In this document: piece after piece, positions 17,247-28,056 of the stretch | Numbering within the stretch: the stretch's first letter is position 1 | Layout: each line of letters begins with the position of its first letter | From: Unio delphinus | Lineage: Eukaryota; Mollusca; Bivalvia; Unionida; Unionidae | Direction: 5' to 3' | NCBI GenBank assembly: GCA_029339505.1 | Contig: JAQISU010000167.1 | Location: 961,001 to 1,025,000, forward strand | Length of the DNA stretch: 64,000 bases | Translations under genes and position numbers: made by a program | Notes under the pieces: generated by a model | What the model was told of the DNA's origin: nothing | Database searches by the model: none | Seen by the model: only the letters and a program-made list of their open reading frames with translations

Positions 17247-17511
17247 GTCACCACAATATGGGAGGGAACAACAAATATTCTGTCACTAGATGTATTAAGG
17301 GCCATAGCCAAGTCTCAAGGAGAGGTGATGAATGCATTTTACAAAGATGTTCAGCATCACTTAGCAACAGCCATGCAAAAAGATCTTGTAACTGCAGCAG
17401 CTAAGGTCAAACAATCTGTAGACAACACTGTATCTTTTATAAGACAGAATACAAACAATCTAGAGATTTCTGCTAGAGATCTTTCCTACAGCTTGAGCAG
17501 GATTTACATTG
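17247..17511 (+). CDS. Host acyl-CoA dehydrogenase (AidB/ACDH-11-like), internal exon
   Basis: Exon bounded by tttttatcccatcctag and gtaagt. It encodes the flavoprotein signature region VTTIWEGTTNILSLDVLRA, then a helical part ending in ARDLSYSLSRIYI. The WEGTTN motif and the following helix are typical of the C-terminal domain of acyl-CoA dehydrogenases. The IWEGTTN-LSLDVLR form matches the AidB/ACDH-11-like branch, thought to act on long-chain acyl-CoA. The 265-bp exon starts in phase 0 and ends in phase 1, joining correctly to the exon at 19131. Upstream exons are outside the visible non-repetitive sequence. The branch assignment is from memory of motifs; the enzyme family is firm. Confidence 0.85.
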
Positions 17512-19130
17512 GTAAGTTTAGTTTTTTCAAACTTCATTTAATGTTATGCCAGCAGTGACATTAGTGTCATTAAAGTGAATATTCTGCATTAAATAATATG
17601 AAAGCCTGTTATACATGGAGTACAGTGTAGCACAGTAAACATGCAAGACACTGCATTCAGGTCTATCCTGGATTTTTAGTTGACAAGGCCATAAAGCTGA
17701 ATGAGCAATGAGCATCTGGCTTGTGTCATGTATCAGCAGTTAGTTTTCAGCTTCTCAGAATCCACTGCACTGGTTTGAAGCAACATAGCAGAGAGATTAC
17801 TGGCATGAAGACTTTGCAAGTTTGTACAATGATACAGATCCATCATCAAATAAAGCCATGTACAATGATACAGATCCATCATCAAATAAAGCCACTGATA
17901 CTAAAAGAGTAAAACCTTCAAACAGCCTCTCAAAAATGAACTTTACCAAATTTTACAGAATGTATTCTGGCATGAACACCTTTTATTTTTCTATACAAAT
18001 GATGCTTATCTAGATTCCAATAATCACTATCACAAAAAAGGAAAACTTTAAATGATTTTTTTCCTTCAAAACAGCTGAATAAAAATTAATCAAATTCAAC
18101 AGAAAACATCAATGTTTAAATATGATCATTGCAAATGCCCAAGCTTGAAATTTTATTATAAGAATTTTGTCTCAAAAGGCATTCAGATGATAAAGATCCA
18201 ATTCGGCTTTTATTTGTAAGAGTTATTGTCCATTTTCAACTTAAAATGGGCATCCCAGTAGCAGTAGCACAAACATTCACAAATTTTGTTTGATTCAAAC
18301 ATATTCACAGTGAAGTTTCATCTCTACACTAGATTCGATGAATTCAGTTATAATAAGATTTTGCAAAATTATGATCCATGGTTGACTTAAAAGAGGTATC
18401 AAATTATTTGTGAGCATTCATGCATTTAGTTTTTTCCTTACTTTAAATTGTGAATCTGCACCTCATCAAGGTCTCACATCAGCTGGTTGAGTAGATTTAT
18501 TCCAGTTTCTTAAAGAGTTATTGCCCTTGATCAGCTTGAAACAGGGCATCCCAGGTGGTTTACAAACACAGCTGCATTCACACTTTTTGTTTTCAGTTGC
18601 AGTGAAACATTAACTCAGTAAGATGTGAAATGAATTTAAGTTGACCTGAGTTTGACCGTTATCAACAGAGTTATGCCCCATGAAAACATTAGGCTAGGCA
18701 TTCCATTGATATATGAACACTCTAGCCTTCACATTTTCCTTACAAACTTTACTTTAACCAAATTAACTGTGTGGCTTTGTTCTAACAAGGACTCAGATTA
18801 TTTTGAAAATAATCCGAGTTTTTAAGATATTTTACCATGTTATAGGCTTTGAACACCTCACTGACTTCTGCATACAAACATTTTTATATATTTTGTCTTA
18901 TGTAGGAGGCTGCCTTACAAAGGTGGTTTTAAAAGCAGGTTTGACTTTTAGTTCACCTTGGGAGGTAATTTACAGAAAGATAACCTAAAAAATTTGTTAA
19001 GTAATTACCTGATGTTAGAAAAATTGTACAAGAGTTTTCCAGTGACTGACTTTTAATTAAAGATTTAAAATAGAGGAGTCCTATTTTTAAATAAGTCATG
19101 ATTTTAAGTTGTTTTATTTTTTTATTTTAG
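17512..19130 (+). other. Intron of the acyl-CoA dehydrogenase gene
   Basis: gt at 17512 and ag at 19129-19130. It contains only a 36-bp duplication near 17823-17894 (GATACAGATCCATCATC twice). No gene seen. Confidence 0.8.
17823..17894. repeat. 36-bp direct duplication
   Basis: Two adjacent near-identical units containing ATGATACAGATCCATCATC. Confidence 0.75.
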
Positions 19131-19197
19131 CAGCCTTGATGTTGGAACATGCCAGTGCCCCTACAGCCACATCTCAGGATGTCTATGCTGCACAAAG
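19131..19197 (+). CDS. Host acyl-CoA dehydrogenase, short internal exon
   Basis: A 67-bp exon between a pyrimidine-rich tract ending in ttttag and a gtta donor. It encodes ALMLEHASAPTATSQDVYAA, the conserved Leu-Glu-His-Ala helix of the C-terminal domain of this family. It enters in phase 1 and leaves in phase 2, matching both neighbours. The next exon is 23 kb away at 42265, the gap holding element B. Confidence 0.85.
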
Positions 19198-19614
19198 GTT
19201 AGCTTTCATATTCCAGTCATATATTTTATGGCATGTTATTCATGTACAAAAACTGGTGTGTATTTATGTACATTTCTAAACATGCCTATGCACAACATGT
19301 GCAGAAATCAAAGGTCATGTATATCAAATTATCTATGCATCATTTGAGAGTTTACATAAAGGAATGACCTATTTTGTACATATTTATTAAGCTCACTCCA
19401 AATACATAGGCAAATTTATGATCATGAAAAGTCAGCTGCATTCTTTTAGTATAGTGTTTTTACTGTATATATTGGGCCACGATAAAATAAAAAAAACTAT
19501 TCCTATCCCAGAAATTATGGTGAAATGTTTTTTCACCTAGGTCATATGTCCCAAGACTTAAGAAATGAAATAAATTTGTATTGCGTTTGTGCATTTGTGC
19601 TCCCCCCCACCAAA

Positions 19615-19648
<34 letters not shown>
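19615..19648. repeat. (CA)n microsatellite
   Basis: An uninterrupted CA run after a C-rich tract. Confidence 0.95.
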
Positions 19649-19654
<6 letters not shown>

Positions 19655-19940
19655 TTGGAATAAAATTGATAATTAAAATGCTTCTTTTATTACAAAAAGA
19701 AACTAATCTTGTGTTGTTATCATTTATTCCATTTTTTTAAAAGATGAGCATTAAAGAATAAAATATCTCCATGAAATCCGTATGTGTAGCATAGGCTTTC
19801 ATACTGTAGCATGTATTGCTTATGTCCAATAACACATATCATGTTGTTCATTGATGTGAACTTTGAGAAACAAATTGTGTGTGGTTGTGCTCAAAGGTTT
19901 GAATATGTTATCCAACTGATCCAACAAAATCGTAAACAAG

Positions 19941-20384
19941 AGGGAAATAGTCAACCAATATTTTGATGACAGCTGTCATTCTTGCATGACACAGTGTTAT
20001 GTGTAATTGAATTATATCCAGGTCTACTGTATGACAGTATTTTTATGAATAAAAATCATTAATTGAGTTCTCTTTAGTACAAGTGACAAATTTTTCAATG
20101 GAAGGGTTACAAACATTTCATTACTATTTACCAGCAGACATCATTGCTCTGTTGTATTAATTGTAACTACATATGCCAAACACATAGAAGCCCAGGTGGT
20201 GAATAAACACAACCTGCAATGAGCAATAAACTCCTTCTTTGAACTGACCGACAGGACATAAAAAACAAAGGTTATTTTTATCACAAAACAAACCGACCTA
20301 AGAAGCCAACGCTGGTTAATATTTTGTAAAGGATATAAATACAAGGGTTCTTTTATTGCAAGCCAGCTATGGATTCTTTTTTAG

Positions 20385-20454
<70 letters not shown>

Positions 20455-20990
20455 TATATATATATACAAAAGGCGGCTGAGATATGGTTCCTTTCACCGG
20501 GATTGATGGGAATTTTGAAAATAAATTAAACAATGGAACAAATTTTTCAAGCGATGAATATCTGAAGAAAATTTTAAAAATTTGATGAATTAGTGAAGGG
20601 CAGAAGAAAAGCAGATGATTTCGCAAACAGAAGGGAAATAATCAACCAATATATTGAAGACAACTGTCATTCATGCATGACATGGTTTTAAGTGAAAAAT
20701 AACCAAGATTAAATAATGTCCTGGTCAATTGTATGACAGAAATAAAAATCATTATTTGAAAACACATTGAGTGCAAGTGACAATCTTTTTGCTACGTTAG
20801 GTTACAGAAGTATGATTACTATTTATCCACAGACATCAATGCTCCTTTGTGTTATAACTACAGATGCCAAGCACATAGAATAAGCACAACTGGCTGCCAG
20901 CAGTAAACTCCTTTGAACTTACCGACAGGACATCAAGGACAAAGGTTGATTTTATTACAAAGCAAGCCGACCTTTGAAGCTAACATTGGA
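19941..20990. repeat. Diverged duplication of about 370 bp, at 19941-20314 and 20632-20990
   Basis: Both halves share AGGGAAATAGTCAACCAAT-like starts, GACAGGACAT and CAAAGGTT blocks in the same order. A TA microsatellite lies between them. This is an old local duplication or two copies of one transposon. Confidence 0.7.
20388..20466. repeat. (TA)n microsatellite
   Basis: About 39 TA units with one interruption. Confidence 0.95.
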
Positions 20991-21405
20991 CACTCTAATG
21001 CCTTTTTTTTAAAAAAGGATATCAATAAAAAGTTATTTTATTGCAATCACTAATGATGACATATCCAATTGGACGATGCATGCTAAATATACTTCATCAC
21101 TATATTTTGTTGATTTTGATCTCTGTTGAAGATAGTGATGAAACTGAAATACTAGAAAATGATCATCAGACAATGGAACAGAAGGGAAGTTAGTTTATGG
21201 CATCAGTAGAGGCAATCTGTAGGATATTGTCTTCTTGGCAATGCATTTCTCTAACATAATCAATTTACCAACAAGGTCAATGTCTTGGTAGATATAGATG
21301 TTGATAACAACATTTCATCAATCTGAATCTTGCTACAATTGTTCAAAATTGCATAAATTACAGGGCATCTCTTATAGCATTCCTGATCCCTGTAATGCAA
21401 ATTGC

Positions 21406-21406
<1 letters not shown>

Positions 21407-21441
<35 letters not shown>
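21407..21441. repeat. (AAT)n microsatellite
   Basis: About 11 AAT units. A segment just upstream (TTACAGGGCATCTCTT) recurs near 21856, suggesting an interspersed repeat. Confidence 0.9.
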
Positions 21442-22187
21442 TCAATAATGAGGACTTTGTATAGTGCCTAATATTTAGAAATTCTAAGTGTTTTACAACG
21501 TTTATAATGATATGACTATAAAAAACAAAAACAGACACCATGAAATTAGAAAACAAAAAAATGCTGAGAATATTTAAGGTATGAAACATTGTTAGGTCTT
21601 TATGTTTATTCTTGCAGTCGAAAAATATACGATTGTCAGAAGGGGAGCTTAAGTGTCTTGCTGGTGTGTACACATGGCGGAGGTCAGATAGGTATGCTGG
21701 ACTTGAGTTCATCAGTGAAACATAGTACAGAGAACAAATTTTGTGTTTAATTCTGGATAGAATGGATAGTCAGTGTGTAGGGTACAGAGCAGCGAAGAGG
21801 TGTGCTCTGATCATGGTACTCTAAAGATGATCTGAGCAGCTGTGTTTTGAAATTACAGGGCATCTCTTGGAGCATTTCTGATCCCAGTAATGCAGAAGCT
21901 TATTATGGTGAGTGAGCTACATGCAAGCTTCTCGCCCCACTAGTGAAAATTCATGTTCAGAGAAAATTTTCTCCCCACACACTTGGTCCAAATGTTGATG
22001 AATGAAACAGACAAATCTTGAATGACATGTCAAAGTTTAGCAGGAATGTTGTGTCAGCTTCCAACCTACTTAACACATCTGGTGATTTTTTTTCCAGCCA
22101 AAAAATCCACTAACAGTCATTACTGTTTTTCTTTACACTTCTCTTCAGTTCTCATCCTTAGATGTGGGAATTCAATCCCCGGCTGAA

Positions 22188-22350
22188 TCATACCAAAGAC
22201 TTACAAATTGGTACTAACAGCTACCTTGCTTGGTACTCAGCATTAAGAGGTTAGTGTTAGGACTGGTCAGACTGGTGTCAGGATAATGTGACTGGGTGGG
22301 ACATCATCCTACATGTCTGCTGCATGATGTCCCAGTGCTGGACATCACTA
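22188..22350. repeat. Probable interspersed repeat of molluscan type
   Basis: CTACCTTGCTTGGTACTCAG followed by GTCAGGATAATGTGACTGGG. I associate this string pair with a widespread repeat of mollusc genomes. This is memory, not a search. Confidence 0.35.
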
Positions 22351-23905
22351 TAAACTACCACTCTGTCATGGCAATATGACTGAACTTTTTTCTAAAGCTG
22401 TGATAACAAATCCAGTCACACACACATACACACACAAATCATGGTGAGACACTAATCAAGTGTGGAATCCAGCAGGGGTCTCCTGTGTGTATGCGTAAAA
22501 ACAAATTGTCTCTCATTGTGCCAAACTATGAGTCTAGCAATCATGCTCCTACTGGGTGATACAGGTACAGGTAAGACGTTCTGTATTTCCTCCTCTTACC
22601 TGGTTCCCTAATGTAAAATGATCAGAACATTTATTTGATGGAAAAGGTAAATTTTCTAGTAAATTATATGTCTCAAAAAATACTTAACTGATCACATTCC
22701 ACCCTTCCTGCAAGACAAGCAATCTTTAGGATGTTGCACAAAGAAAAAAAACCTGGTTGATAGAGAATTACAGTGAACAGAACTGTAACTATCTTGTGCT
22801 ATATCCCAATTTTTTTTTACATGGATGCTGGGCAGGATTTTTTGGCTGCATTTTATGTGTCGGATGTCAGCTTTTGCACTAACACAATCTCTCAAATAGA
22901 CAGATTTGACTGTGCATAAACAAAGTTGTGAGACCAATAATTGTATGCATTTTATGATTTATATATGTGTAGTTGTAATGGCACATATACAGTCCAGACT
23001 ATATAGTTCCAATAAGGCTTGGTACTAAATGACCAAAAGTCCTTGCTAAAAATCTTTTGAAAGTTGTATATACTTAAGTTTTTTTAAGTGCACATATGTT
23101 AATAAATAATTCAAATGTCACAAAATAATTATTTTGAAAGCTATTTTAGTTTTCAATACTATATCATACCCATATATAAAATTAACCATCCAAATGCATA
23201 GACCCATCCAGAAGTAATTACAGTAGCATTAAGGCATATGTAAGCTTCTTTCATCCTGTTGAAATGCATTTTTTTGCAAAATGTGTCTATAATAGCCAGT
23301 TTCCTTTTTAATTTGATACATAATTTCTTGCCAATTTATTAATTTCAAAGAGTTTTTGCAGTCAGTTCTGTTCACACTGAAGTGATTTTACTCTTAAAGG
23401 ATTTTGACACACACACCAAAACAAGAAAATAAATCAGTTTTTGAGAAGCTTAGTAAAGAAAAATCCAGTCACAAGACCCATGGCAAAAAATGTACTCATC
23501 ATTTCTTGTGATCAATTGAGATTGAGAAAATGAATTGTATTCGGCATTACAAGCAAATGAAGAAATATTCCAGAAAACAAATTTAGACCAGTTTATTTTC
23601 ATGAAAGACATGCACATGGAAAGCATCGGTGATGAAGGTAATATCTGACACGTGGAGGCTAACAAGTGGGTCTTTACTTGCCCTGGAATTTCAGTTTCCA
23701 ATACTGAATATAAGTAATATGACTTATACACACTGAACCAAATCCCTAAACTTTAGAATTACATGTTCCCATGGTCTTCAGAAATCCATTTTGATTGAAG
23801 CAAAAGTTAAATGGAACTAAAGTTTTTGGGTGGATAAGTAAAACTTCATGTTATACCTGAATTCATGAACTGGAACTACACACAAATAATTGCCAATGAA
23901 AATGG

Positions 23906-23910
23906 CCCTT
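23906..23910. other. Target-site duplication CCCTT, left
   Basis: CCCTT directly before the left terminal repeat; CCCTT again at 39440-39444 directly after the right one. Polintons usually duplicate 5-6 bp. Confidence 0.7.
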
Positions 23911-24136
23911 AGCAGCAGAGGGGGCGAGCCGGACAACATTTTTAAACAAGTTTTCAATGAAATCAGGCTTAAAACAATGAAATCAGGCAAAAAAAATTAA
24001 AAAAATCAATGAAATCAGGCAAAAAAAAATCAATGAAATCAGGCAAAAAATAATAATAAAAAAATCAATGAAATCAATGAAATCAAAAAAATGACTAAGC
24101 CTCCATTCGATTTTCAACCGAATATTTGATCCAATC
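23911..24136. repeat. Left terminal inverted repeat of element B
   Basis: 226 bp, pairing with 39216-39439. The outer end is AGCAGCAGAGGGGGCGAGCC. The middle is an array of AATGAAATCAGGC units, and the inner end is TTTGATCCAATC. Small indels in A-runs distinguish the two ends. Confidence 0.9.
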
Positions 24137-24164
24137 TGGTCTTAGGGTCATAGGACGAAAATCA

Positions 24165-25556
24165 CTACGACTTTACAAACAGACTTATTTGTAAAACCTC
24201 ATCTTGTAGATCAATCAGATTATTAGACTGGTCAGTGAGTTTGAAATTAATTCTGGTTAATGAATTATTATGACATCGCATATAGACTGGATTCACCGGG
24301 GACTCAATTATTAAAAATCCTGGAGGGGCTGTTGGTGCAAATGAATACAAAATATACCCCTGCTGAGCTTGATTTGATCGTTCTAAATTTATTTGATAAC
24401 TTCCCTCAATAACATCGCATACTAAATTGAGCGCAATCACCGATGAAATATTCACGTTGAACGGAGCGATATGCCTGCCACCGCCATCTGGGTCATTATT
24501 GTGTTTGAGGATTTTTATTTCCGGTGATGATGTTTTTTTCCACGTATCATGAATTATTTTAAAACCAACATCGATGGCATCATTGAGAAGTTTTTTTAGT
24601 TCTGGTACGTTATATCCTGGTAGTTTGAATGTCGGAATATCTTCAACGCGGATTTTATCATCTGATGCAAATATTGTTCTCGATAGGGGATTATCGTCAT
24701 CTAATATAACTCGAATAATTTGTGAATTTAATTTTTCCATATCGTCGATAATTTTATTGCATGTTTCTACGACGCTGATAAATTCATCTCGGGTAAGAGA
24801 GCCGGTTTTAAGAGGTATTAACAACAGTGAAAAATCATTATTCATTGCTGTGATATTTTTAACGATTTTAGGTTTGTCAACAAAATAATGTCCCTCTATT
24901 TCATCCCCTTCCTTCTCTTCCCCAGTTGGGTAGTATCCGAGACCAAAAAAATCTAAGGGTATACTGTACTCTTTATAACTTTTTACTGGATTATAAGGTG
25001 CTATCACGTCGGTGATATAATCAGTTTTTTGTGGTTCTGGTAAATTAACGGTTTTTCCCCCGGATGGGATTTCAGGCCATCCTAGTACGGTTCTAATAGA
25101 ACTTTGATAGATATCTACGACGTAACCCTCTGTGCTTATTTCAATGGCAGATGATAGTGTTGGCTCATGAACTGTTATAGCTATTTTTGATTCTTTTCCA
25201 GTAATCGATTTTATTCTACGCGCGAATTCATTATTGATTTGTTCAATTTGGTATGATCCAGTTGGTATGGAAACAACGTTCCAGTCTGGGGTACCGTCGT
25301 CTGTATTCTTATTTGCAAATACCAGTGAATTATTGGGTTGTTGGCCACCAAATGATTTTGACCTAATATTAGGCCAACTGTGATACACTCGTAATTTTGC
25401 TAGCGCTATCTCCTTCACTGGGACTGGAGAGGGGAAATTCACACTGAATTCTGGATTCGTTGAGGTTATTGATATCATGCTGGTTTGTACTGGGTTTGTG
25501 TTCTCCACTATTTGCTGAAGTAATTCCATCTGTGTTGTCATTGTTATTATACTCAT
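24165..25556 (-). CDS. 463-residue structural protein, possibly penton-like (element B)
   Basis: Intact, 463 residues and collinear with the A copy at 11887. The N-terminal blocks (EFSVNFPSP, PTGSYQIEQINNE, IRTVLGWPE) and C-terminal blocks (FNVNISSVIALNLVCDV) are almost unchanged. Differences cluster in residues about 180-230 and 280-300. That full length is kept in a copy whose other genes carry stops suggests chance or late inactivation. It is the outermost gene, ending 28 bp from the terminal repeat. Likely a virion vertex or minor capsid protein by context; the family name is not certain. Confidence 0.65.
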   Translation of the reverse strand: MSIITMTTQMELLQQIVENTNPVQTSMISITSTNPEFSVNFPSPVPVKEIALAKLRVYHSWPNIRSKSFGGQQPNNSLVFANKNTDDGTPDWNVVSIPTGSYQIEQINNEFARRIKSITGKESKIAITVHEPTLSSAIEISTEGYVVDIYQSSIRTVLGWPEIPSGGKTVNLPEPQKTDYITDVIAPYNPVKSYKEYSIPLDFFGLGYYPTGEEKEGDEIEGHYFVDKPKIVKNITAMNNDFSLLLIPLKTGSLTRDEFISVVETCNKIIDDMEKLNSQIIRVILDDDNPLSRTIFASDDKIRVEDIPTFKLPGYNVPELKKLLNDAIDVGFKIIHDTWKKTSSPEIKILKHNNDPDGGGRHIAPFNVNISSVIALNLVCDVIEGSYQINLERSNQAQQGYILYSFAPTAPPGFLIIESPVNPVYMRCHNNSLTRINFKLTDQSNNLIDLQDEVLQISLFVKS

Positions 25557-25770
25557 GATGTATTTCTAATTTTGATACTGCGGAATCATAGACACATACC
25601 ATCACTGAGAACTCACTATCTGATATCGTTGAGGTTATTGAGATCATTCTGGTTTTCGGGTTTGTGTTCTCCAATTCCATCGGTGTTGTCATTGTTATTA
25701 TACTCATGTTTTTGTATTTCTAATTTTGACATCGCAGAATCATATATATCTACCATCGCTGAAAACTCGA
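25369..25770. repeat. Gene-junction tandem duplication (element B counterpart)
   Basis: The minus frame 25369-25707 repeats the start sequence of the 463-residue gene (MELENTNP) and then SDSEFSVMV, which recurs in the membrane-protein tail. It is the same arrangement as 11668-11990 in A. Confidence 0.6.
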
Positions 25771-26137
25771 GAGATGACGATATCAATGAGGATAATTGCG
25801 AGCATGCAGTGGACACAACATGAAATTGAATTATGTAGTCTTGTAGTTTCCGTTGGCTGCATGATGATAATTTTTTTGTGATTATTGAAATAATTCCCGC
25901 GATTGTTGTTGCCGCAGAAATGCAAATTGGAACAGCTATCGGGGCCATCATTGTCACTGAAGACAGTATAATACCAGCTCCGGTGATTACACCACTCACT
26001 GAATACACGGTAACATCAATTGCGGTAATTCTCCTGCGATATTTTTTAATTTTCATTGCATACTCCTCAGACAGGGTTTTGAGTCTAGTTTGAAATTCTC
26101 TGACCTGATCATAACGATATTGCGATGATGAAATCAT
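25616..26137 (-). CDS. Predicted membrane protein (element B)
   Basis: 173 residues, collinear with the A copy. Residues about 45-90 (SVSGVITGAGIILSSVTMMA onward) form a hydrophobic pair of spans. The N-terminus is basic and amphipathic and the tail is Asn/Glu-rich. The frame is complete. The tail lies in a tandem duplication shared with the start of the next gene. A perfect AAAACGCTAGCGTTTT palindrome lies 12 bp upstream of the start. Function unknown; virion or assembly membrane protein by context. Confidence 0.65.
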   Translation of the reverse strand: MISSSQYRYDQVREFQTRLKTLSEEYAMKIKKYRRRITAIDVTVYSVSGVITGAGIILSSVTMMAPIAVPICISAATTIAGIISIITKKLSSCSQRKLQDYIIQFHVVSTACSQLSSLISSSLEFSAMVDIYDSAMSKLEIQKHEYNNNDNTDGIGEHKPENQNDLNNLNDIR

Positions 26138-26148
26138 TTTTTATTTTA

Positions 26149-26170
26149 AAAACGCTAGCGTTTTCAATTG
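26149..26170 (-). promoter_or_regulatory. Palindromic late-type motif before the membrane protein gene (B)
   Basis: AAAACGCTAGCGTTTT next to CAATTG. It occupies the same position as the A motif at 11254, with G-C in place of A-T at the variable pair, so the palindrome is kept by paired change. Confidence 0.7.
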
Positions 26171-26199
26171 TGAAATCCGAAGGATTTTCCTTTCAATTT

Positions 26200-27027
26200 T
26201 CAACTTAAATCCGCTACGAATTCCACATACCACGTTGTTGAAACCCTAACCAAATTTTTATCAGTAGATGTGATTGTGAACTTTTCAGTTGTATCCTTGT
26301 CGATGATCGTTGAAATCGTATTATTGACCCCGGATGAACTGGACGATGAAATATTAAATTGAGTCAATGGTGTCACTAGAGTTAATCGATAAATACCCTT
26401 AACGGTTGCAGTGATATCTAATTTGTTGTTTGTAGGTGTCCACGCAAATGATCCGTGTTGGATAGTGTATACTACGTTGTTGGTTTTCTCATGAGGAATT
26501 TTTGTTTTTTCAATGATTGTTATCATCCTCGAAAAATCATTTTTGATGGCCTCGGTGAAGATTTTCGTCTCATCGATGGATTTTTTAATATCAGGGAGTT
26601 TTATTTCAATTTTATCGAATGTAGTTCCAATAAATTTATCAATGATATTTCTATGAAATGAGGTAAACTGTTTTATGTGTTCTTCGGTTTTAGATTGAAG
26701 TGTTGCTAGTTCCAACGCAGAATCGTTGAGAGTTTTAAATCAATCTGTAATCGTCGAAAAAAGTACACCCGGTTTGAGTTTACCCTGATCCGAAAATAAC
26801 GTGATAGTATCCTCGATTGCGTGTCGTTGTTTAACTAAAATATCATCCAACGATACATTACTGGTTTTCAATTTACCCTGTTTGTCCTGAAATACAACTA
26901 TTTCATTCGGGTCAACACTTGTTAAATTTAACGTCTCAGCGATTTCATCTTTAATTTTTTTTTTTATATCACCGGTTGCAGTGTCATCGGGTTTGGGTTT
27001 CAGAGGTCTTCCCCAAATATCAATCAT
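26200..27027 (-). pseudogene. Fibre-like protein with one in-frame TGA (element B)
   Basis: 275 codons plus stop from the ATG at 27027 (MIDIWG, matching MINIWG in A) to TGA at 26200. The conserved N-terminal domain (DPNEIVVFQDKQGKL, SLDDIL) is followed by a helical shaft and a beta-rich head with KGIYRLT. TGA at 26740-26742 interrupts the frame just after the STITD motif. The reading frame on both sides is the same, so it is a single nonsense change. The A copy has heptad units here, so the residue lost cannot be aligned with confidence. The unbroken head-to-shaft frame in B is the main reason to view the two A frames as one gene. The spike role is inferred. Confidence 0.65.
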
Positions 27028-27049
27028 GTTATTGTAAAACTCTTTCTCT

Positions 27050-27472
27050 TTAAAATCGTTTTGATTTCCAGCGACTACTAGTGTATTCATTTACGACAAT
27101 AGGAGGTGGTTTTCTAGATGCTGAAATAGCGTTAAGGACATTTAATACTTCGCTGCCGCATATTGGTGGGTCATTGATTTGTTGTGTTGGTAGCGTAGAA
27201 TACCAAGTCTTCATTGGAAAATTTTTTATATAACGCATAAACTCTTTTGGCGGGGCTAATCCATATGAATCAAAATAGACAATCCCACGTGGATCAATAG
27301 CGTATGCAACCCAGTGAGTTCCAGGTCCGGTGCTGTTATCGAGATTAATAATACCTGTTTCAGTTTTGTTTGGTTGATGTGGTAATTGATCTTTTATAAA
27401 AACACCTCTGAAATTTTTAATCGCTAGTTTTTTAGCAGCATCCATTAAATCAAAATTGGACATTGGAACCAT
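27050..27472 (-). CDS. Adenain-type cysteine protease (element B)
   Basis: An intact frame of 140 residues from the ATG at 27472 (MVPMSNFDLMDAA). An upstream ATG in the same frame lies in the C-terminal repeats of the pX-like gene and is less likely. The catalytic histidine is in GTHWVAYAID, the acidic partner in YFDSYGLAPP, the Gln in TQQIND and the nucleophile Cys in PPICGSEVL, all in the order of the C5/Ulp1 clan. It would mature virion precursor proteins. The sister gene in A is frameshifted, so this is the reference copy. It ends just before the fibre-like gene. Confidence 0.85.
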   Translation of the reverse strand: MVPMSNFDLMDAAKKLAIKNFRGVFIKDQLPHQPNKTETGIINLDNSTGPGTHWVAYAIDPRGIVYFDSYGLAPPKEFMRYIKNFPMKTWYSTLPTQQINDPPICGSEVLNVLNAISASRKPPPIVVNEYTSSRWKSKRF

Positions 27473-27486
27473 CAAAGATTCCTCAA

Positions 27487-27996
27487 TTAATAAACTGTTC
27501 CTGGTAGTCTTAGACCCCTTCCGCTGTACCATGAATACGGGGTTCCTGGTAGTCTCAGACCTTTTCCGCTGTACCATGAATACGGGGTTCCTGGTAGTCT
27601 TAGACCCTTTCCCTTTTTTTTATATCCTTGTCCAGTTGCCTTTTTTAGTGCCATTCCTGCTGCAGTACCAACGGCTCCTAACGCCGCTGCTTTAGCCACT
27701 GCTGGGGCTGCTGCTGCAATCAATGCTGGTATTGCAGCTAGCAATGGAAATATACCGCCTGTTTTAATCATATTTTTGATAGCAGCCGCAGAAAGAGTAA
27801 TCTGGACACCTTTTTTTGCTACAAGTGCATCATTGAAATGTTTTACTTGACGAGTTGTCAGCGATAATTTATTTGCACCACCAGTCATTTGATTGGGTTT
27901 CAACGTGATTGTGGTTCCACATTTTTTAGCCGATTCTGATTGCAATTTTTTGATTTGACCAGGAGTTAACGCAACACTAATAACACTATATGACAT
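27487..27996 (-). CDS. pX-like minor virion protein (element B)
   Basis: 169 residues, beginning MSYSVISVAL. Two LTxxQ motifs (ALTPGQIKKL, SLTTRQVKHF) are followed by GGIFPLLAAIPAL and an Ala-rich hydrophobic segment, then a basic stretch. The C-terminus carries three GLRLPGTPY units, two of them full GLRLPGTPYSWYSG repeats, one unit more than in A. The repeat number therefore varies between copies. The LPGTP string also occurs in the PLA2-like protein of this element. Likely a membrane-active minor virion protein, by analogy with adenovirus-like viruses; the homology is not proved here. Confidence 0.7.
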   Translation of the reverse strand: MSYSVISVALTPGQIKKLQSESAKKCGTTITLKPNQMTGGANKLSLTTRQVKHFNDALVAKKGVQITLSAAAIKNMIKTGGIFPLLAAIPALIAAAAPAVAKAAALGAVGTAAGMALKKATGQGYKKKGKGLRLPGTPYSWYSGKGLRLPGTPYSWYSGRGLRLPGTVY

Positions 27997-28056
27997 TATA
28001 CATAATAGATTGATTCTAAATCGTTTACAATTTCAATGAAAAATCGAGAAAATCAA